Shown here: piece by piece, positions 1-7,786 of the stretch
How the letters are laid out: every line of letters starts with the position of its first letter
Numbering within the stretch: position 1 is the stretch's first letter
Source of the DNA: Candidatus Latescibacterota bacterium
Lineage (GTDB): Bacteria; Latescibacterota; UBA2968; UBA8231
NCBI GenBank assembly: GCA_022825185.1
Contig: JAJDYK010000028.1
Location: 1-25,268, forward strand
Direction of reading: 5' to 3'
Length of the DNA stretch: 25,268 nucleotides
The notes under the pieces: generated by a model
Database searches by the model: none
The model's input: only the letters and a program-made list of their open reading frames with translations
Told to the model about the DNA's origin: nothing
Made by a program: the position numbers and the translations under genes

Positions 1-222
1 GCCGCGGCCATTCCCAACTACACGCACACCGAGCACAATGCCCTCAACGGGCCGATGACCGAGATCGTCGATGAGCAGCTCCAAGTCGAGGGCGGCTATC
101 GGCTGCTGACAGATCGGCCGGGGATTGGGGTTGAAATAGTCGAGGACGCGCTGGCGAAATACCCGTACGAGCGCTGGGCGATCAGGGGCAGTTTTCACGC
201 CGACGGGTCAGTGGCGCATTAA
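1..222 (+). CDS. Enolase-superfamily (mandelate racemase/muconate lactonizing type) enzyme, 3' end only
   Basis: The open frame starts before the window and ends at TAA 220-222, giving the last 73 residues. The stretch IPNYTHTEHNALNGP, followed by a short beta region ending in RPGIGVEI, is the C-terminal end typical of mandelate racemase/sugar-acid dehydratase members of the enolase superfamily. These enzymes abstract the proton alpha to a carboxylate with a Mg2+ ion and usually dehydrate aldonic or uronic acids in the cytosol. The catalytic barrel lies outside the window, so the substrate cannot be read. A DapA-family gene follows after 22 bases; this pairing fits a pathway in which a dehydrated sugar acid (2-keto-3-deoxy acid) is cleaved by an aldolase. 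The family call is fairly secure; the substrate is unknown. Confidence 0.8.
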   Translation, partial: AAAIPNYTHTEHNALNGPMTEIVDEQLQVEGGYRLLTDRPGIGVEIVEDALAKYPYERWAIRGSFHADGSVAH

Positions 223-244
223 TCACTACGACGCGGGAGAAGCG

Positions 245-1156
245 ATGATCGACCATGCCTTGCGCAACCAGTTAAAGGATGTCCACGCCTATGCGCTGAC
301 CATTTATCAGCGCGATGACCTGTACGCACTTGATTTGGATGGGTTTGCGCGCAATATAGCGTGGGCTGCTGATCGGGGGGTGCGGGTTTTTGTGGTGGCT
401 GGCGGGACTGGAGAAAACGACGCGTTAGCCCCGCCTGAGCGCTTAACACTCGCCGAGTGTGCGCTGGCGACGGTGGGCGAGCGGGCGCTGGTGGTGCCGA
501 CTTTGCCCGGCAACTTGGGCGAGGCCGCGGACTTGGCATCGCGCTACGAGGCATTGGGGTTGCGCGTGGCGCTGGCCATGGCACCCTACACGCGCCACCA
601 ATTGCCCGAAGATCCCGAAGGTGTGTATGAATACTACGAGGCGCTGGGGACGCGATCTGGGTTGGCGTTGATGCCCTACAATACGCAGGGCTGGTCGGCC
701 GAACTTTTTGAGCGGCTGGCCGAGGTGCCGCAGATCGCTGCGATCAAGGATCCCTGCGTTGAGCCGCACCACCTCTTCCGCGCCATCAAGCGGCTCGGCG
801 ACCGCTTCGTCTGGATCGGCAATAAGCGCCACGATCCGGGCGTGTTGCACTTCCGCTTCCAAGCCGGGATTAAGGGGTTTACCGCTGGTTTTGTCAATTT
901 TGCTCCGCAGCTAGAGCTGGCGCTTTTCGACGCTGCGCAACAGCAGGATTGGCCGCAGATGATTGAGTTGCAGGAGCAGTTGGCCCCCTTGGAGCGGCTG
1001 CGCTCGCGCTTTGACGACGCCGGTATGCTCAAGGCGACGATGGAATTGATGGGGTTGGCTGGGGGGGCGGTGCGTCCGCCCCGGATTAACGTGCCGCCGG
1101 TGGGGCGCGAGGCGATCAAACAGGAGTTGCAACGCTTGGGGATTTTGGGCGCGTAG
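245..1156 (+). CDS. Dihydrodipicolinate synthase (DapA)-family lyase/aldolase
   Basis: A 303-residue protein of normal length for the DapA/N-acetylneuraminate lyase TIM-barrel family. The loop VVAGGTGE (Gly53-Glu57) matches the GxTGE carboxylate-binding loop of the family. Tyr145 in MPYN fits the catalytic tyrosine, and Lys168 in AAIKDP is the Schiff-base lysine. The ATG at 245 follows a GGGAGA ribosome site at 235-240. It sits 22 bases after an enolase-superfamily gene, so it more likely cleaves or dehydrates a 2-keto-3-deoxy sugar acid (KDG/KDX aldolase or 5-dehydro-4-deoxyglucarate dehydratase type) than makes lysine precursors. That role is inferred from context; the family assignment is firm. 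It acts in the cytosol. Confidence 0.88.
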   Translation: MIDHALRNQLKDVHAYALTIYQRDDLYALDLDGFARNIAWAADRGVRVFVVAGGTGENDALAPPERLTLAECALATVGERALVVPTLPGNLGEAADLASRYEALGLRVALAMAPYTRHQLPEDPEGVYEYYEALGTRSGLALMPYNTQGWSAELFERLAEVPQIAAIKDPCVEPHHLFRAIKRLGDRFVWIGNKRHDPGVLHFRFQAGIKGFTAGFVNFAPQLELALFDAAQQQDWPQMIELQEQLAPLERLRSRFDDAGMLKATMELMGLAGGAVRPPRINVPPVGREAIKQELQRLGILGA

Positions 1157-1197
1157 GAATGGTCAATTAGTGAGTGATGTTACGCCTCGGGGTGAGA

Positions 1198-1283
1198 CCT
1201 ACCCCCTAGCCCCCTTCCTGCAAGGAAGGGGGAATCAAGGCTCCCCTCCCCGTGTCGGGGAGGGGCCGGGGGAGGGGTCCAAA
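1198..1283. repeat. Two tandem GC-rich hairpins in the intergenic gap
   Basis: The 225-base gap between the DapA-like gene and the sulfatase-fold gene holds two perfect hairpins. The first has a 10-bp stem, CCCCCTTCCT (1210-1219) pairing with 1223-1232 around a GCA loop. The second has a 10-bp stem, 1243-1252 with 1256-1265, around a TGT loop, and is followed by a third G-rich block at 1267-1277. The C-run/G-run style resembles dispersed intergenic repeats seen in many genomes. No T-run follows either stem, so a classic intrinsic terminator is not supported. The rest of the gap, to 1363, shows nothing I recognise. Confidence 0.6.
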
Positions 1284-1371
1284 ACGCAGCGCGAACCGCT
1301 TCACCATGCCGTTAGGCGGGACAGCATCCCATACCCCATACCCGTGTGTAACATCAGTTGAGAATGCTTCT

Positions 1372-1376
1372 AAAGG
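1372..1376 (+). promoter_or_regulatory. Ribosome binding site deciding the start at 1382
   Basis: AAAGG lies five bases before the ATG at 1382. The other in-frame starts, TTG 1358 and ATG 1364, have no comparable site in front of them, so 1382 is preferred. Confidence 0.5.
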
Positions 1377-1381
1377 TTCTG

Positions 1382-3307
1382 ATGGACGATTCCGCCGTGC
1401 GCAAGCAAATGTTGCCTTTGCTCCCCATCACCTTATTGGGAGTGGCCGTCGATCTGTGGCTGCGGCCGACGCTCGATTTGCGCTTGATGCAGTGGGCGTG
1501 GTGGGGGCTGTCGGTGGCGTTTTCGCTGGTGATGTGGCAGGGTCTTTTTGTGATTAGCAGTCGGTTGCGTCCGCGCTGGCAAGTTGCGTTCGTCCTCCTC
1601 GTCGGCTTGGTAGTCTCTGTGCTGGCTCTGATATGGCTTGGTTTCCACGAGATATTCTATTGCTGGCCGACGGCTTACGCGCTCGTGCATTCGGCTGGCC
1701 ATCCACGCGAGGTTTGGGGGTATATCTACAATGAAGCCGATTGGGGGGACGCGGTCGTCTGGGTGGTGGTGGTGGTCGTCGTCGTGGGCTGGTGGCGCTA
1801 CAAGCTGCGTCCGAGTCGCCAGCCAGACTTCGGCGAGGCTTCGACGGACTTCGGCGAGCTCAGTCGAGTCGTGAGCTCAGCCGAACCGCTCAGTCGAGTC
1901 GCGCACGGTAGAGTTTTGGCCGCGCTGTGCTTGGCCGGGTTGGTGGCTTTTGGCGCGGTGCATCGCCATGCGAGCATCATGGTGCCGGATGCGGCGGCCG
2001 CGAAGCTGGCTGTTGACCTTGCCGTCCACTCGCTCGTCGGCGGGGTACACGGGCGCTTGTTGCAGGCGAGCCGCCCGGCAGCAGCGGAGATTTACAGCGG
2101 CGCGCCCGTGGATGCCAGTGCGCCCAATCTCATCGTGGTGCTCGGGGAAAGCGTCGCGCTCAGCCGCATGGGGCTCTACGGGTACGAGCGGCAAACTACG
2201 CCCCGGCTGGAGGCGCTGCGCAAGGCACGGCCAGCGGATTGGGTGCAGATGGAGAAGGCCGTGTCGAATGCCACGGCGACCAAAGTGGCGCTGCCGGCCA
2301 TGCTGACTGGGCTGTTCCCGTCGCGCACGCCCGTGGAGCAGCACACCTTCCCGCTGTTGTGGCACTATGCCCGCGCCGCTGGCTATCAGACCGCGCTGAT
2401 CTCGGCGCAGAGCTACGCTTGGAACAATCTTGAAGGCTTTTTCGTCGATGACGCGCTGGACCATGTGTTTACGCTCGAACGCTCGGACGCTGAGATCGTC
2501 AACTCCGAAGGCATGGACGACCGCCGGATGATGGCGGAGACCCTTGCAACTATCGACCGCTTTGCCGCACGCGGCCCGTTTGTGGTGGCTCTGCAATTCA
2601 ATTGCACGCATTATCCGGGGTACTCGCCGCCGGATTGGCAGCCGTGGCCGGATGCGAGCTACGACAATGCAGTGGCCTATATGGATCACCTGCTCGGACG
2701 GCTGTTCGACCACCTCGCCGCAGAGGGCCTAGCGGCGAATACGATTGTGCTTTTTGTGGCCGACCACGGCGAAGATCTCGACGGCGTTCACAAACTTCAC
2801 CGCACGGATTCGTATTACCAGACGGCGATTGCCGTTCCGTTTTTTGCCGTCGTGCCAGAGCGGCAGCGGGAGCGGTTGGGAGTGGGTTGGGATCAGTGGC
2901 AAGAGAACGCGCAGATGCGGGTCGCGTTGACGGACTTGGTGCCGACCGCGCTGGACCTTCTCGGGCTGTCCGCGGATTCCACGGTTGCTGCGTGGCAGGA
3001 GCGACTGGACGGCCGCTCGCTCCTGCGTCCGCTCGATCCCGACCGTCTGATCGTGGTGGTCAACACGGACGAACACGTGCAATGGTCGCGCAAAGGCTAT
3101 GCGGTCGTGGCTGACGATTGGAAGTACATCAACTATAGCTGGCGCGGCTCCATGCTGTTCGATTTGGCGACCGACGCGCTGGAGCAGCGCGATTTGCTGG
3201 CGGGGGACGAGTCCGCGCTGAGCCGGGCTGGGCAGCGGCATCTGCGCCGCGTGCGCACCTTGGTTGCCGAAACACCTGTGCTAGCCGACATCCACGTGGA
3301 GTATTGA
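1382..3307 (+). CDS. Sulfatase-fold membrane enzyme, EptA-like phosphoethanolamine transferase type
   Basis: About 641 residues from ATG 1382. The N-terminal third is hydrophobic, with around four or five membrane segments, and the C-terminal part is an alkaline-phosphatase/sulfatase fold outside the membrane. Visible motifs: NLIVVLGES (N249-S257) followed by RMGLYGYERQTTPRLE, close to the start of the EptA/CptA catalytic domain; SNATATKVALPAM with Thr298 at the nucleophile position of EptA; and DHGED (461-465) followed by HKLHR for zinc binding. Enzymes of this type move phosphoethanolamine or a similar group onto lipid A, oligosaccharide or other envelope glycans. It lacks the cysteines usual in EptA and is longer (EptA is about 550). 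The next gene starts three bases after its stop, so they are co-transcribed. A lipoteichoic-acid-synthase-like or true sulfatase role is the main alternative. Confidence 0.78.
   Translation: MDDSAVRKQMLPLLPITLLGVAVDLWLRPTLDLRLMQWAWWGLSVAFSLVMWQGLFVISSRLRPRWQVAFVLLVGLVVSVLALIWLGFHEIFYCWPTAYALVHSAGHPREVWGYIYNEADWGDAVVWVVVVVVVVGWWRYKLRPSRQPDFGEASTDFGELSRVVSSAEPLSRVAHGRVLAALCLAGLVAFGAVHRHASIMVPDAAAAKLAVDLAVHSLVGGVHGRLLQASRPAAAEIYSGAPVDASAPNLIVVLGESVALSRMGLYGYERQTTPRLEALRKARPADWVQMEKAVSNATATKVALPAMLTGLFPSRTPVEQHTFPLLWHYARAAGYQTALISAQSYAWNNLEGFFVDDALDHVFTLERSDAEIVNSEGMDDRRMMAETLATIDRFAARGPFVVALQFNCTHYPGYSPPDWQPWPDASYDNAVAYMDHLLGRLFDHLAAEGLAANTIVLFVADHGEDLDGVHKLHRTDSYYQTAIAVPFFAVVPERQRERLGVGWDQWQENAQMRVALTDLVPTALDLLGLSADSTVAAWQERLDGRSLLRPLDPDRLIVVVNTDEHVQWSRKGYAVVADDWKYINYSWRGSMLFDLATDALEQRDLLAGDESALSRAGQRHLRRVRTLVAETPVLADIHVEY
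3298..3301 (+). promoter_or_regulatory. Ribosome binding site supporting a TTG start
   Basis: GGAG at 3298-3301, inside the last codons of the upstream gene, is nine bases from TTG 3311. No ATG or GTG is available nearby in that frame, so TTG is taken as the start. Confidence 0.55.
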
Positions 3308-3310
3308 AGT

Positions 3311-5455
3311 TTGCGGCGCTTCATTCCCAATACATTTGCCGACCACCTCGAATCCCGCCCCGGGACGCTGAAGCTGGCGGGGCGCACGGGCATTACGTGG
3401 CGCGGCTTTTGGACCGGGGTCTTTCTGAGCTTCTTTTTGGCCATTGGTGCGCCGTATGCCAATACGGCCATGCACGCGACCTTCATGGCGTGGGATTTTA
3501 ATACCCCGGGTGCAATTTTTCTGTTTTTGGTTCTCATCGGCCTGCTGAACGTCCTTTTCAAGGTGGCGGCGCGGAATGGGGTTTGGGCGCTGGGGATAGC
3601 TGTGGTGGCGCTGGTCGCCTATCTGGCGTACTACCTGCCGCAAGAGCAGTTCGACGTGCTCGATCCGGGCTGGTGGTTGGCTTCCTTTTTGGTGGTCTCG
3701 GCCCTGCTCAACCTCGGTGCAGTCCTGCGCGGCGGCTCACTGGCGCTCAACCGCGCCGATCTGGTGCTAGTGTACGTCATGCTGTTGATGGTCTCGGCCC
3801 TGTGTACTATGGGCATGAGCCAGCAGCTACTGCCGATCATCGCCGCGTTTTTCTACTATGCGACGCCGCAGAACCAATGGCAGGAAAAGCTGCGATCGCT
3901 CTTCCCCGAATACGCCATTTTGGTCGATGACGGCGAGGACAACCGCGCCTTCTTCGAGGGGGGTGAGATTCCCTATGGGGCTTGGGTCGAGCCACTTGTG
4001 TGGTGGGCGGTGTTTCTCAGTGCGCTCTACGTGGTGATGGTCTCGCTGGCGGTGATTTTGCGACGGCAGTGGATGGATCGCGAGCGGCTGGCCTACCCGA
4101 TTACTCAAGTCGGGCGGGCGATGGTGCAGGGGGAGGGCAAGGGGTTGCTCAACCGCTTTTTTACCAGCCGGGCGATGTGGTACGGCTGCGCCATCCCCCT
4201 ATTTTTTGGATCGCTCAAGGCGCTGCACCACTACGAGCCAGCGCTACCCGCTTTTAATTTGAGTTGGAACGTACCCTACGTGGGTAGTCAGGTGCTGCAA
4301 TTGCGGGTCATCTTCGCGCTCATCGGCTTTTCCTATTTGATCAACACCAGCATCTCCGCCGGGCTGTGGGTGTTCCAACTGATCGCTAAGGCCGAGTCCG
4401 AGGCCCTGATCCTGATGGGGGTCATCTCGAAGCAGAAGTTCGTCTATGGGATTGCTGGGCAGCCCTATCTGGCGTATCAAGGCGGTGGGGCGCTGATTGC
4501 GATGGTGCTGGTCGGATTATGGGTGGGACGGGAGCACATTGGTGGGGTGTTCCGCAAGGCATTTGGGGGCGGGCGCGATGTGGATGACGGCGACGAGATT
4601 ACCACCTATCGCAGTGCGGTCTGCGGCCTGCTAATCGGCTTTGGGGTCATGGTGGGATGGCTGTGGTTGATGGGAGTGCATTTATGGGTGGCGGCGGTGT
4701 TTATAGGGTTGGCACTGTTGATTTTTATTGGGATTAGTCGGGTGGTCGCCGAGGCTGGGTTGGCGGCGGTGCGCTCGCCAATGATTGCGCCGGACTTGAT
4801 GATCCAAGGGCTGGGGGCCAATCTGGTCGGCACCAGCGGGGTGTTCAATTTGTCGCTGGCCTACATCTGGTGCGCCGATATCCGCATCTTCGTCATGGCG
4901 CTGCTGGTCAATGGGCTGAAGCTGATCGAGGACTTGGACCGCCGAAGTCGTCGGCTGGTGTTGTGGGGAGTGTATCTGGCGATCTTGATCGGCGCGGTCG
5001 GTTCGTGCTGGATGGTGTTGCAAATGGCCTACCGCCACGGAGGGATCAATTTGGTGGGGTGGCTGTTCAAGGGCGGCCCTTCGACTGTGTACAACTACGC
5101 AGTGCGCGGGCTGGAACCGGCCGGCGTCGCTTGGGATGGGTTGGGTTTTTTTGCTGGAGGTGGTGCTGTGATGCTCTTGCTGATGTGGGCGAGGCAGCAC
5201 CTGCTTTGGTGGCCTTTGCATCCGCTGGGCTTTGCGGTGGCGGCCAATCACCTAATGGACAAGATATGGTTCAGCGTCTTCATTGCTTGGTCAATCAAGC
5301 TATTAGTGTTGCGCTTTGGCGGACCAGCCATCTATGCGACGAGCGTGCGCTTCTTCTTAGGGCTGATTATGGGTGAGACGCTGTGCAATGGCCTGTGGGT
5401 TGTCATCGATTACTTTACCGGCAAGACCGGCAATATAGTGTTTATCATCGGTTAG
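3311..5455 (+). CDS. Polytopic membrane protein resembling DUF6785/DUF6784 proteins
   Basis: A 714-residue protein with about 14-16 hydrophobic segments, the first near residues 33-50 and 67-84, so an inner-membrane protein. The family-like signature is RRQWMDRERLAYPITQVGRAM, a conserved loop following a membrane segment, with further conserved-looking stretches ISKQKFVYGIAGQPYLAYQ and LSWNVPYVG. I recall these from DUF6785 proteins that carry a C-terminal DUF6784 part; the name is from memory and unchecked. The biochemical function is not known to me; a transporter or membrane-embedded transferase are both possible. It starts with TTG three bases after the EptA-like gene, and is followed after 12 bases by a nucleotidyltransferase gene, so the three are one operon and probably one pathway. 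Confidence 0.72.
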   Translation: MRRFIPNTFADHLESRPGTLKLAGRTGITWRGFWTGVFLSFFLAIGAPYANTAMHATFMAWDFNTPGAIFLFLVLIGLLNVLFKVAARNGVWALGIAVVALVAYLAYYLPQEQFDVLDPGWWLASFLVVSALLNLGAVLRGGSLALNRADLVLVYVMLLMVSALCTMGMSQQLLPIIAAFFYYATPQNQWQEKLRSLFPEYAILVDDGEDNRAFFEGGEIPYGAWVEPLVWWAVFLSALYVVMVSLAVILRRQWMDRERLAYPITQVGRAMVQGEGKGLLNRFFTSRAMWYGCAIPLFFGSLKALHHYEPALPAFNLSWNVPYVGSQVLQLRVIFALIGFSYLINTSISAGLWVFQLIAKAESEALILMGVISKQKFVYGIAGQPYLAYQGGGALIAMVLVGLWVGREHIGGVFRKAFGGGRDVDDGDEITTYRSAVCGLLIGFGVMVGWLWLMGVHLWVAAVFIGLALLIFIGISRVVAEAGLAAVRSPMIAPDLMIQGLGANLVGTSGVFNLSLAYIWCADIRIFVMALLVNGLKLIEDLDRRSRRLVLWGVYLAILIGAVGSCWMVLQMAYRHGGINLVGWLFKGGPSTVYNYAVRGLEPAGVAWDGLGFFAGGGAVMLLLMWARQHLLWWPLHPLGFAVAANHLMDKIWFSVFIAWSIKLLVLRFGGPAIYATSVRFFLGLIMGETLCNGLWVVIDYFTGKTGNIVFIIG

Positions 5456-5460
5456 AGGAG
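5456..5460 (+). promoter_or_regulatory. Strong ribosome binding site for a GTG start
   Basis: AGGAG directly follows the TAG stop of the membrane-protein gene and lies seven bases before GTG 5468, fixing the start of the nucleotidyltransferase and indicating translational coupling. Confidence 0.7.
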
Positions 5461-5467
5461 AGATACT

Positions 5468-6193
5468 GTGATTGACCAAGCGCTTATTTTGGCCGCTGGG
5501 CACGGCTCGCGTTTACGCGACTACGTTCCGGTAACGCACAAAGCTCTAGTGCAAATAGCAGGCGAGCCGCTGTTGGTGCGTACCTGCCGGATGCTGGAGC
5601 AGAGCGGCCTGCAGGAGATCGTCGTGGTCACTGGTCATTGCGGCGCAGATGTGTGTGCGGCGTTGAACGGGGCGAGTGGTTTGGGGATCGGGCTGCGGTT
5701 TGTCGAGAATGCGCAATGGAAGCTGTCCAATGGGATTTCGGTGCTGGCGGCGACCGGGATGCTCTCGGAGAAATTTCTGCTCTTGATGGCTGATCATCTC
5801 TTCGACCCGGCGATGATCACTGCGATGCGCGGCGTCCACTTAAATCTCGGAGAAGTGGTGTTAGCGGTGGATCGCAAATTAGAAGCGATTTACGACATGG
5901 ACGATGCGACGAAGGTGCGGCTAGAAGGCGAGCGCATTGCGGCGATTGGCAAGGAGCTGACGGATTTCAACGCCGTCGATACTGGGCTGTTTGCTTGTAG
6001 CGACGCGTTGGTGGCGTACCTGAGCGAGGTGGAAGCGCGTCGGGGTGATTGTAGTTTGACCGATGGGATGCGGGCGCTGATAGAGCGGGGCCGGTTGCGC
6101 GCTTTGGATATTGGTGCGGCTTGGTGGCAGGATGTGGATACGCCTGGGGCGTTGGCGCACGGGATGCAGTTGCTGCGGGAGCACGGGGGCTAG
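5468..6193 (+). CDS. Nucleotidyltransferase (NTP-transferase fold; possibly a CTP:alcohol-phosphate cytidylyltransferase)
   Basis: A 241-residue single-domain protein with the N-terminal signature LAAGHGSRL (8-16) and Lys25 in VTHKAL, the NTP-binding loop and lysine of sugar-phosphate nucleotidyltransferases. Asp109 in LMADHLFDP fits the metal ligand. The stretch WKLSNGISVLAA (84-95) resembles the NxxS region of LicC-type phosphocholine and inositol-1-phosphate cytidylyltransferases more than that of glucose-1-phosphate enzymes. It would activate a phosphorylated sugar or alcohol as its NDP form in the cytosol. It starts at GTG after a strong AGGAG and is the last gene of the operon with the EptA-like enzyme and the polytopic membrane protein. 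No CDP-alcohol phosphatidyltransferase is present here. The fold is certain, the substrate is inference. Confidence 0.8.
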   Translation: MIDQALILAAGHGSRLRDYVPVTHKALVQIAGEPLLVRTCRMLEQSGLQEIVVVTGHCGADVCAALNGASGLGIGLRFVENAQWKLSNGISVLAATGMLSEKFLLLMADHLFDPAMITAMRGVHLNLGEVVLAVDRKLEAIYDMDDATKVRLEGERIAAIGKELTDFNAVDTGLFACSDALVAYLSEVEARRGDCSLTDGMRALIERGRLRALDIGAAWWQDVDTPGALAHGMQLLREHGG

Positions 6194-6417
6194 GGCAACT
6201 CTTCCTTACTTTGTTTGCGCTTGTTTTTGCGGCGGTACAGCACGTAAAAGGGGTACGAGGCGACGAGTGCGACGGCGAGGATTACGGCGGCGACCCAGCC
6301 GAACATGCTGCCGATTGCGCCGATGATGATGATGGGGCCGATGTAGGCGTGAGCGGCGCTGCTGCACAGGAGCAGGAGAGCGCAAACGAGGCTAATTTTC
6401 GAGAAATGACAGGGCAT
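6190..6417 (-). CDS. Small membrane protein with an N-terminal YIGP motif
   Basis: A 75-residue protein. Residues 1-24 look like a signal peptide ending SSAAHA, followed by YIGP and a long hydrophobic stretch (about 26-58), then a basic tail RRKNKRKQSKEEL. It is therefore probably a small inner-membrane protein with a cytosolic basic end. Its first 26 bases overlap the 3' end of the arylsulfotransferase gene in another frame, which implies translational coupling and co-expression. Its TAG stop shares the sequence CTAG (6190-6193) with the stop of the convergent nucleotidyltransferase gene. I recall similar tiny YIGP-containing proteins next to sulfatase-fold and arylsulfotransferase genes, but the function is unknown to me. 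The overlap and clear signal sequence argue that it is real. Confidence 0.65.
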   Translation of the reverse strand: MPCHFSKISLVCALLLLCSSAAHAYIGPIIIIGAIGSMFGWVAAVILAVALVASYPFYVLYRRKNKRKQSKEELP

Positions 6418-7717
6418 CTTGGGGTATCCTCTGGGCTTGGGTCATCATGCCGCGCAGGGGTTTGCCTTGGTAGGTGGCGCGGTCTGGGTTGTAGTATTCC
6501 CACGCGATTTCGCCAGTTGGCGTGACTTCTATCAGGCGGCCGCGTTGCGATTCTGTGATGAGGGTGTTGCCGTTGGGTAGCCGCTGTTGGGCTCCGCGAA
6601 TCCAACTGTCGAAAATCTGATCGGTGCTGGTGCCTTTGTACTCCCAGTAAATTTCGTGCGTAAATAGATTGATTTCCAGTACGCGGCTTTGGCCGAAGGG
6701 GTGGCCGCGCAGTCCTTGGTTGTCGAAGAGGAGTAGGCGGCCGTTGGGCAGGAAGTCTGGGTCGTGCTGCTGTTTCCAGATTCCCTCTCCATACCAGATC
6801 ACTTGTTGCTCGGTGGGATCGACGATGATGAGGGCGTTGGGGTTGCGCAGGGAGATGAGTAGGTCGCCGGCTTTGGCGCGCGGGATGTGAGCGGCTGCGG
6901 CCCAGTCCGGTGGGATTAGGCGAATGGCGTTAGTGTGGGTGACTTCGCTGTGGCGGGTGGTCTGCCAGCGGTCGAACACGCTGCGATACGGCGAGTTTTT
7001 CAGGGCGCGGAAGATGGAAAAGCGCCGCTTCTCTTGGCCGGTTACTCCGTCGATGACCACGGCAAAATCTTCGATGTACGGGGGTTGGATGTTGCCGATG
7101 GGTGTGGTGCCGATTTCTTGGACGAGGGTGTAGATGTTGCCCTGGTCGTCGAAGTCGAAGTCGTGATGGGCGGTGCCGGTGTATTTCCAGATTACCTGTG
7201 AGTTTTTGTCGAGTTTGACAAGGCCGTAGCCGTAGGGGTAGTGGTTGACGTAGTCGTGGTTGGCGAGGAGGTCGCCGTTGGGGTACAGGTGAGTGCGGTG
7301 CCAGTGCAGCATGTCGGGTTGCTGGGGGAAGGCGGCGAAGTCGTCTTCCTCAAAGGCGTCGGCAAAGTCGCATTGCCACTGATGGACGATGTTGCCGAGG
7401 GAGTCCATGAGCACGGCGGCGGTGGCGTTTTTGGATACGAGGGTCAGGCCGGGCTGCATGGCGGCGGCGTTGTGGATGATGGCCCCGGACGGCTCGCTGG
7501 CGTCTTCAAACCACATGGTGCTGGTGAATTGGTTTTTGGTGTCGGTGAGGTCTTCGTAGAGATAGGTGAGGTGGCCGTAGGCGTTGACGGCGTGGATGCG
7601 GATGTCGGGAGCGGGGGCGAGGTGGAAGATCGCCGAGACTACGCCGTAGATGAAGGCGAGGAATAGGAGGCAGCAGATGAGGGTGGCGATGTAGAGTTTG
7701 TGGAGGAAGGACGACAT
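6392..7717 (-). CDS. Arylsulfotransferase (ASST)-family protein, membrane anchored
   Basis: A 441-residue protein. Residues 8-31 form one hydrophobic anchor; the rest has repeated beta-propeller-like blades such as DSLGNIVHQWQ, YPNGDLLAN, VKLDKNSQVIWKY, DQGNIYTL, LPNGRLLLFDNQG and LPNGNTLITES, the hallmark of the ASST (aryl-sulfate sulfotransferase) family. Histidines in HWHRTHLYPNGD and TAHHDFDFDDQGN are candidate active-site residues. Classical ASST moves sulfate from one phenol to another without PAPS in the periplasm; many ASST-like propellers lack a tested activity. The ATG at 7717 lies three bases after the stop of a restriction-nuclease-like gene and has no clear ribosome site, as if its native leader were replaced. 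A small membrane protein gene overlaps its 3' end. Confidence 0.82.
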   Translation of the reverse strand: MSSFLHKLYIATLICCLLFLAFIYGVVSAIFHLAPAPDIRIHAVNAYGHLTYLYEDLTDTKNQFTSTMWFEDASEPSGAIIHNAAAMQPGLTLVSKNATAAVLMDSLGNIVHQWQCDFADAFEEDDFAAFPQQPDMLHWHRTHLYPNGDLLANHDYVNHYPYGYGLVKLDKNSQVIWKYTGTAHHDFDFDDQGNIYTLVQEIGTTPIGNIQPPYIEDFAVVIDGVTGQEKRRFSIFRALKNSPYRSVFDRWQTTRHSEVTHTNAIRLIPPDWAAAAHIPRAKAGDLLISLRNPNALIIVDPTEQQVIWYGEGIWKQQHDPDFLPNGRLLLFDNQGLRGHPFGQSRVLEINLFTHEIYWEYKGTSTDQIFDSWIRGAQQRLPNGNTLITESQRGRLIEVTPTGEIAWEYYNPDRATYQGKPLRGMMTQAQRIPQDALSFLEN

Positions 7718-7720
7718 GGG

Positions 7721-7786
7721 CTAGCTCGGGTTGGTGCTGACGAGGACGGTGGAGGGGTCTATGTCGAATTTCTCAAGGAGCCAGCA
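7721..7786. repeat. Direct repeat copy 1 (3' end of nuclease paralog 1)
   Basis: This 66-base stretch matches 9925-9990 in the same orientation at 58 of 66 positions, with only two differences in the first 38. It is the coding end of both nuclease genes (CWLLEKF-x-PSTVLVSTN). Confidence 0.7.

Noticed and set aside
1210..1265. Rho-independent terminator
   Set aside because: Stems are perfect, but no run of T follows either one.
7241..7666. 141-codon + strand frame, rich in Val and Gly
   Set aside because: It is the antisense of the arylsulfotransferase gene; its composition is the complement of ordinary codons there and it has no ribosome site or known motif.
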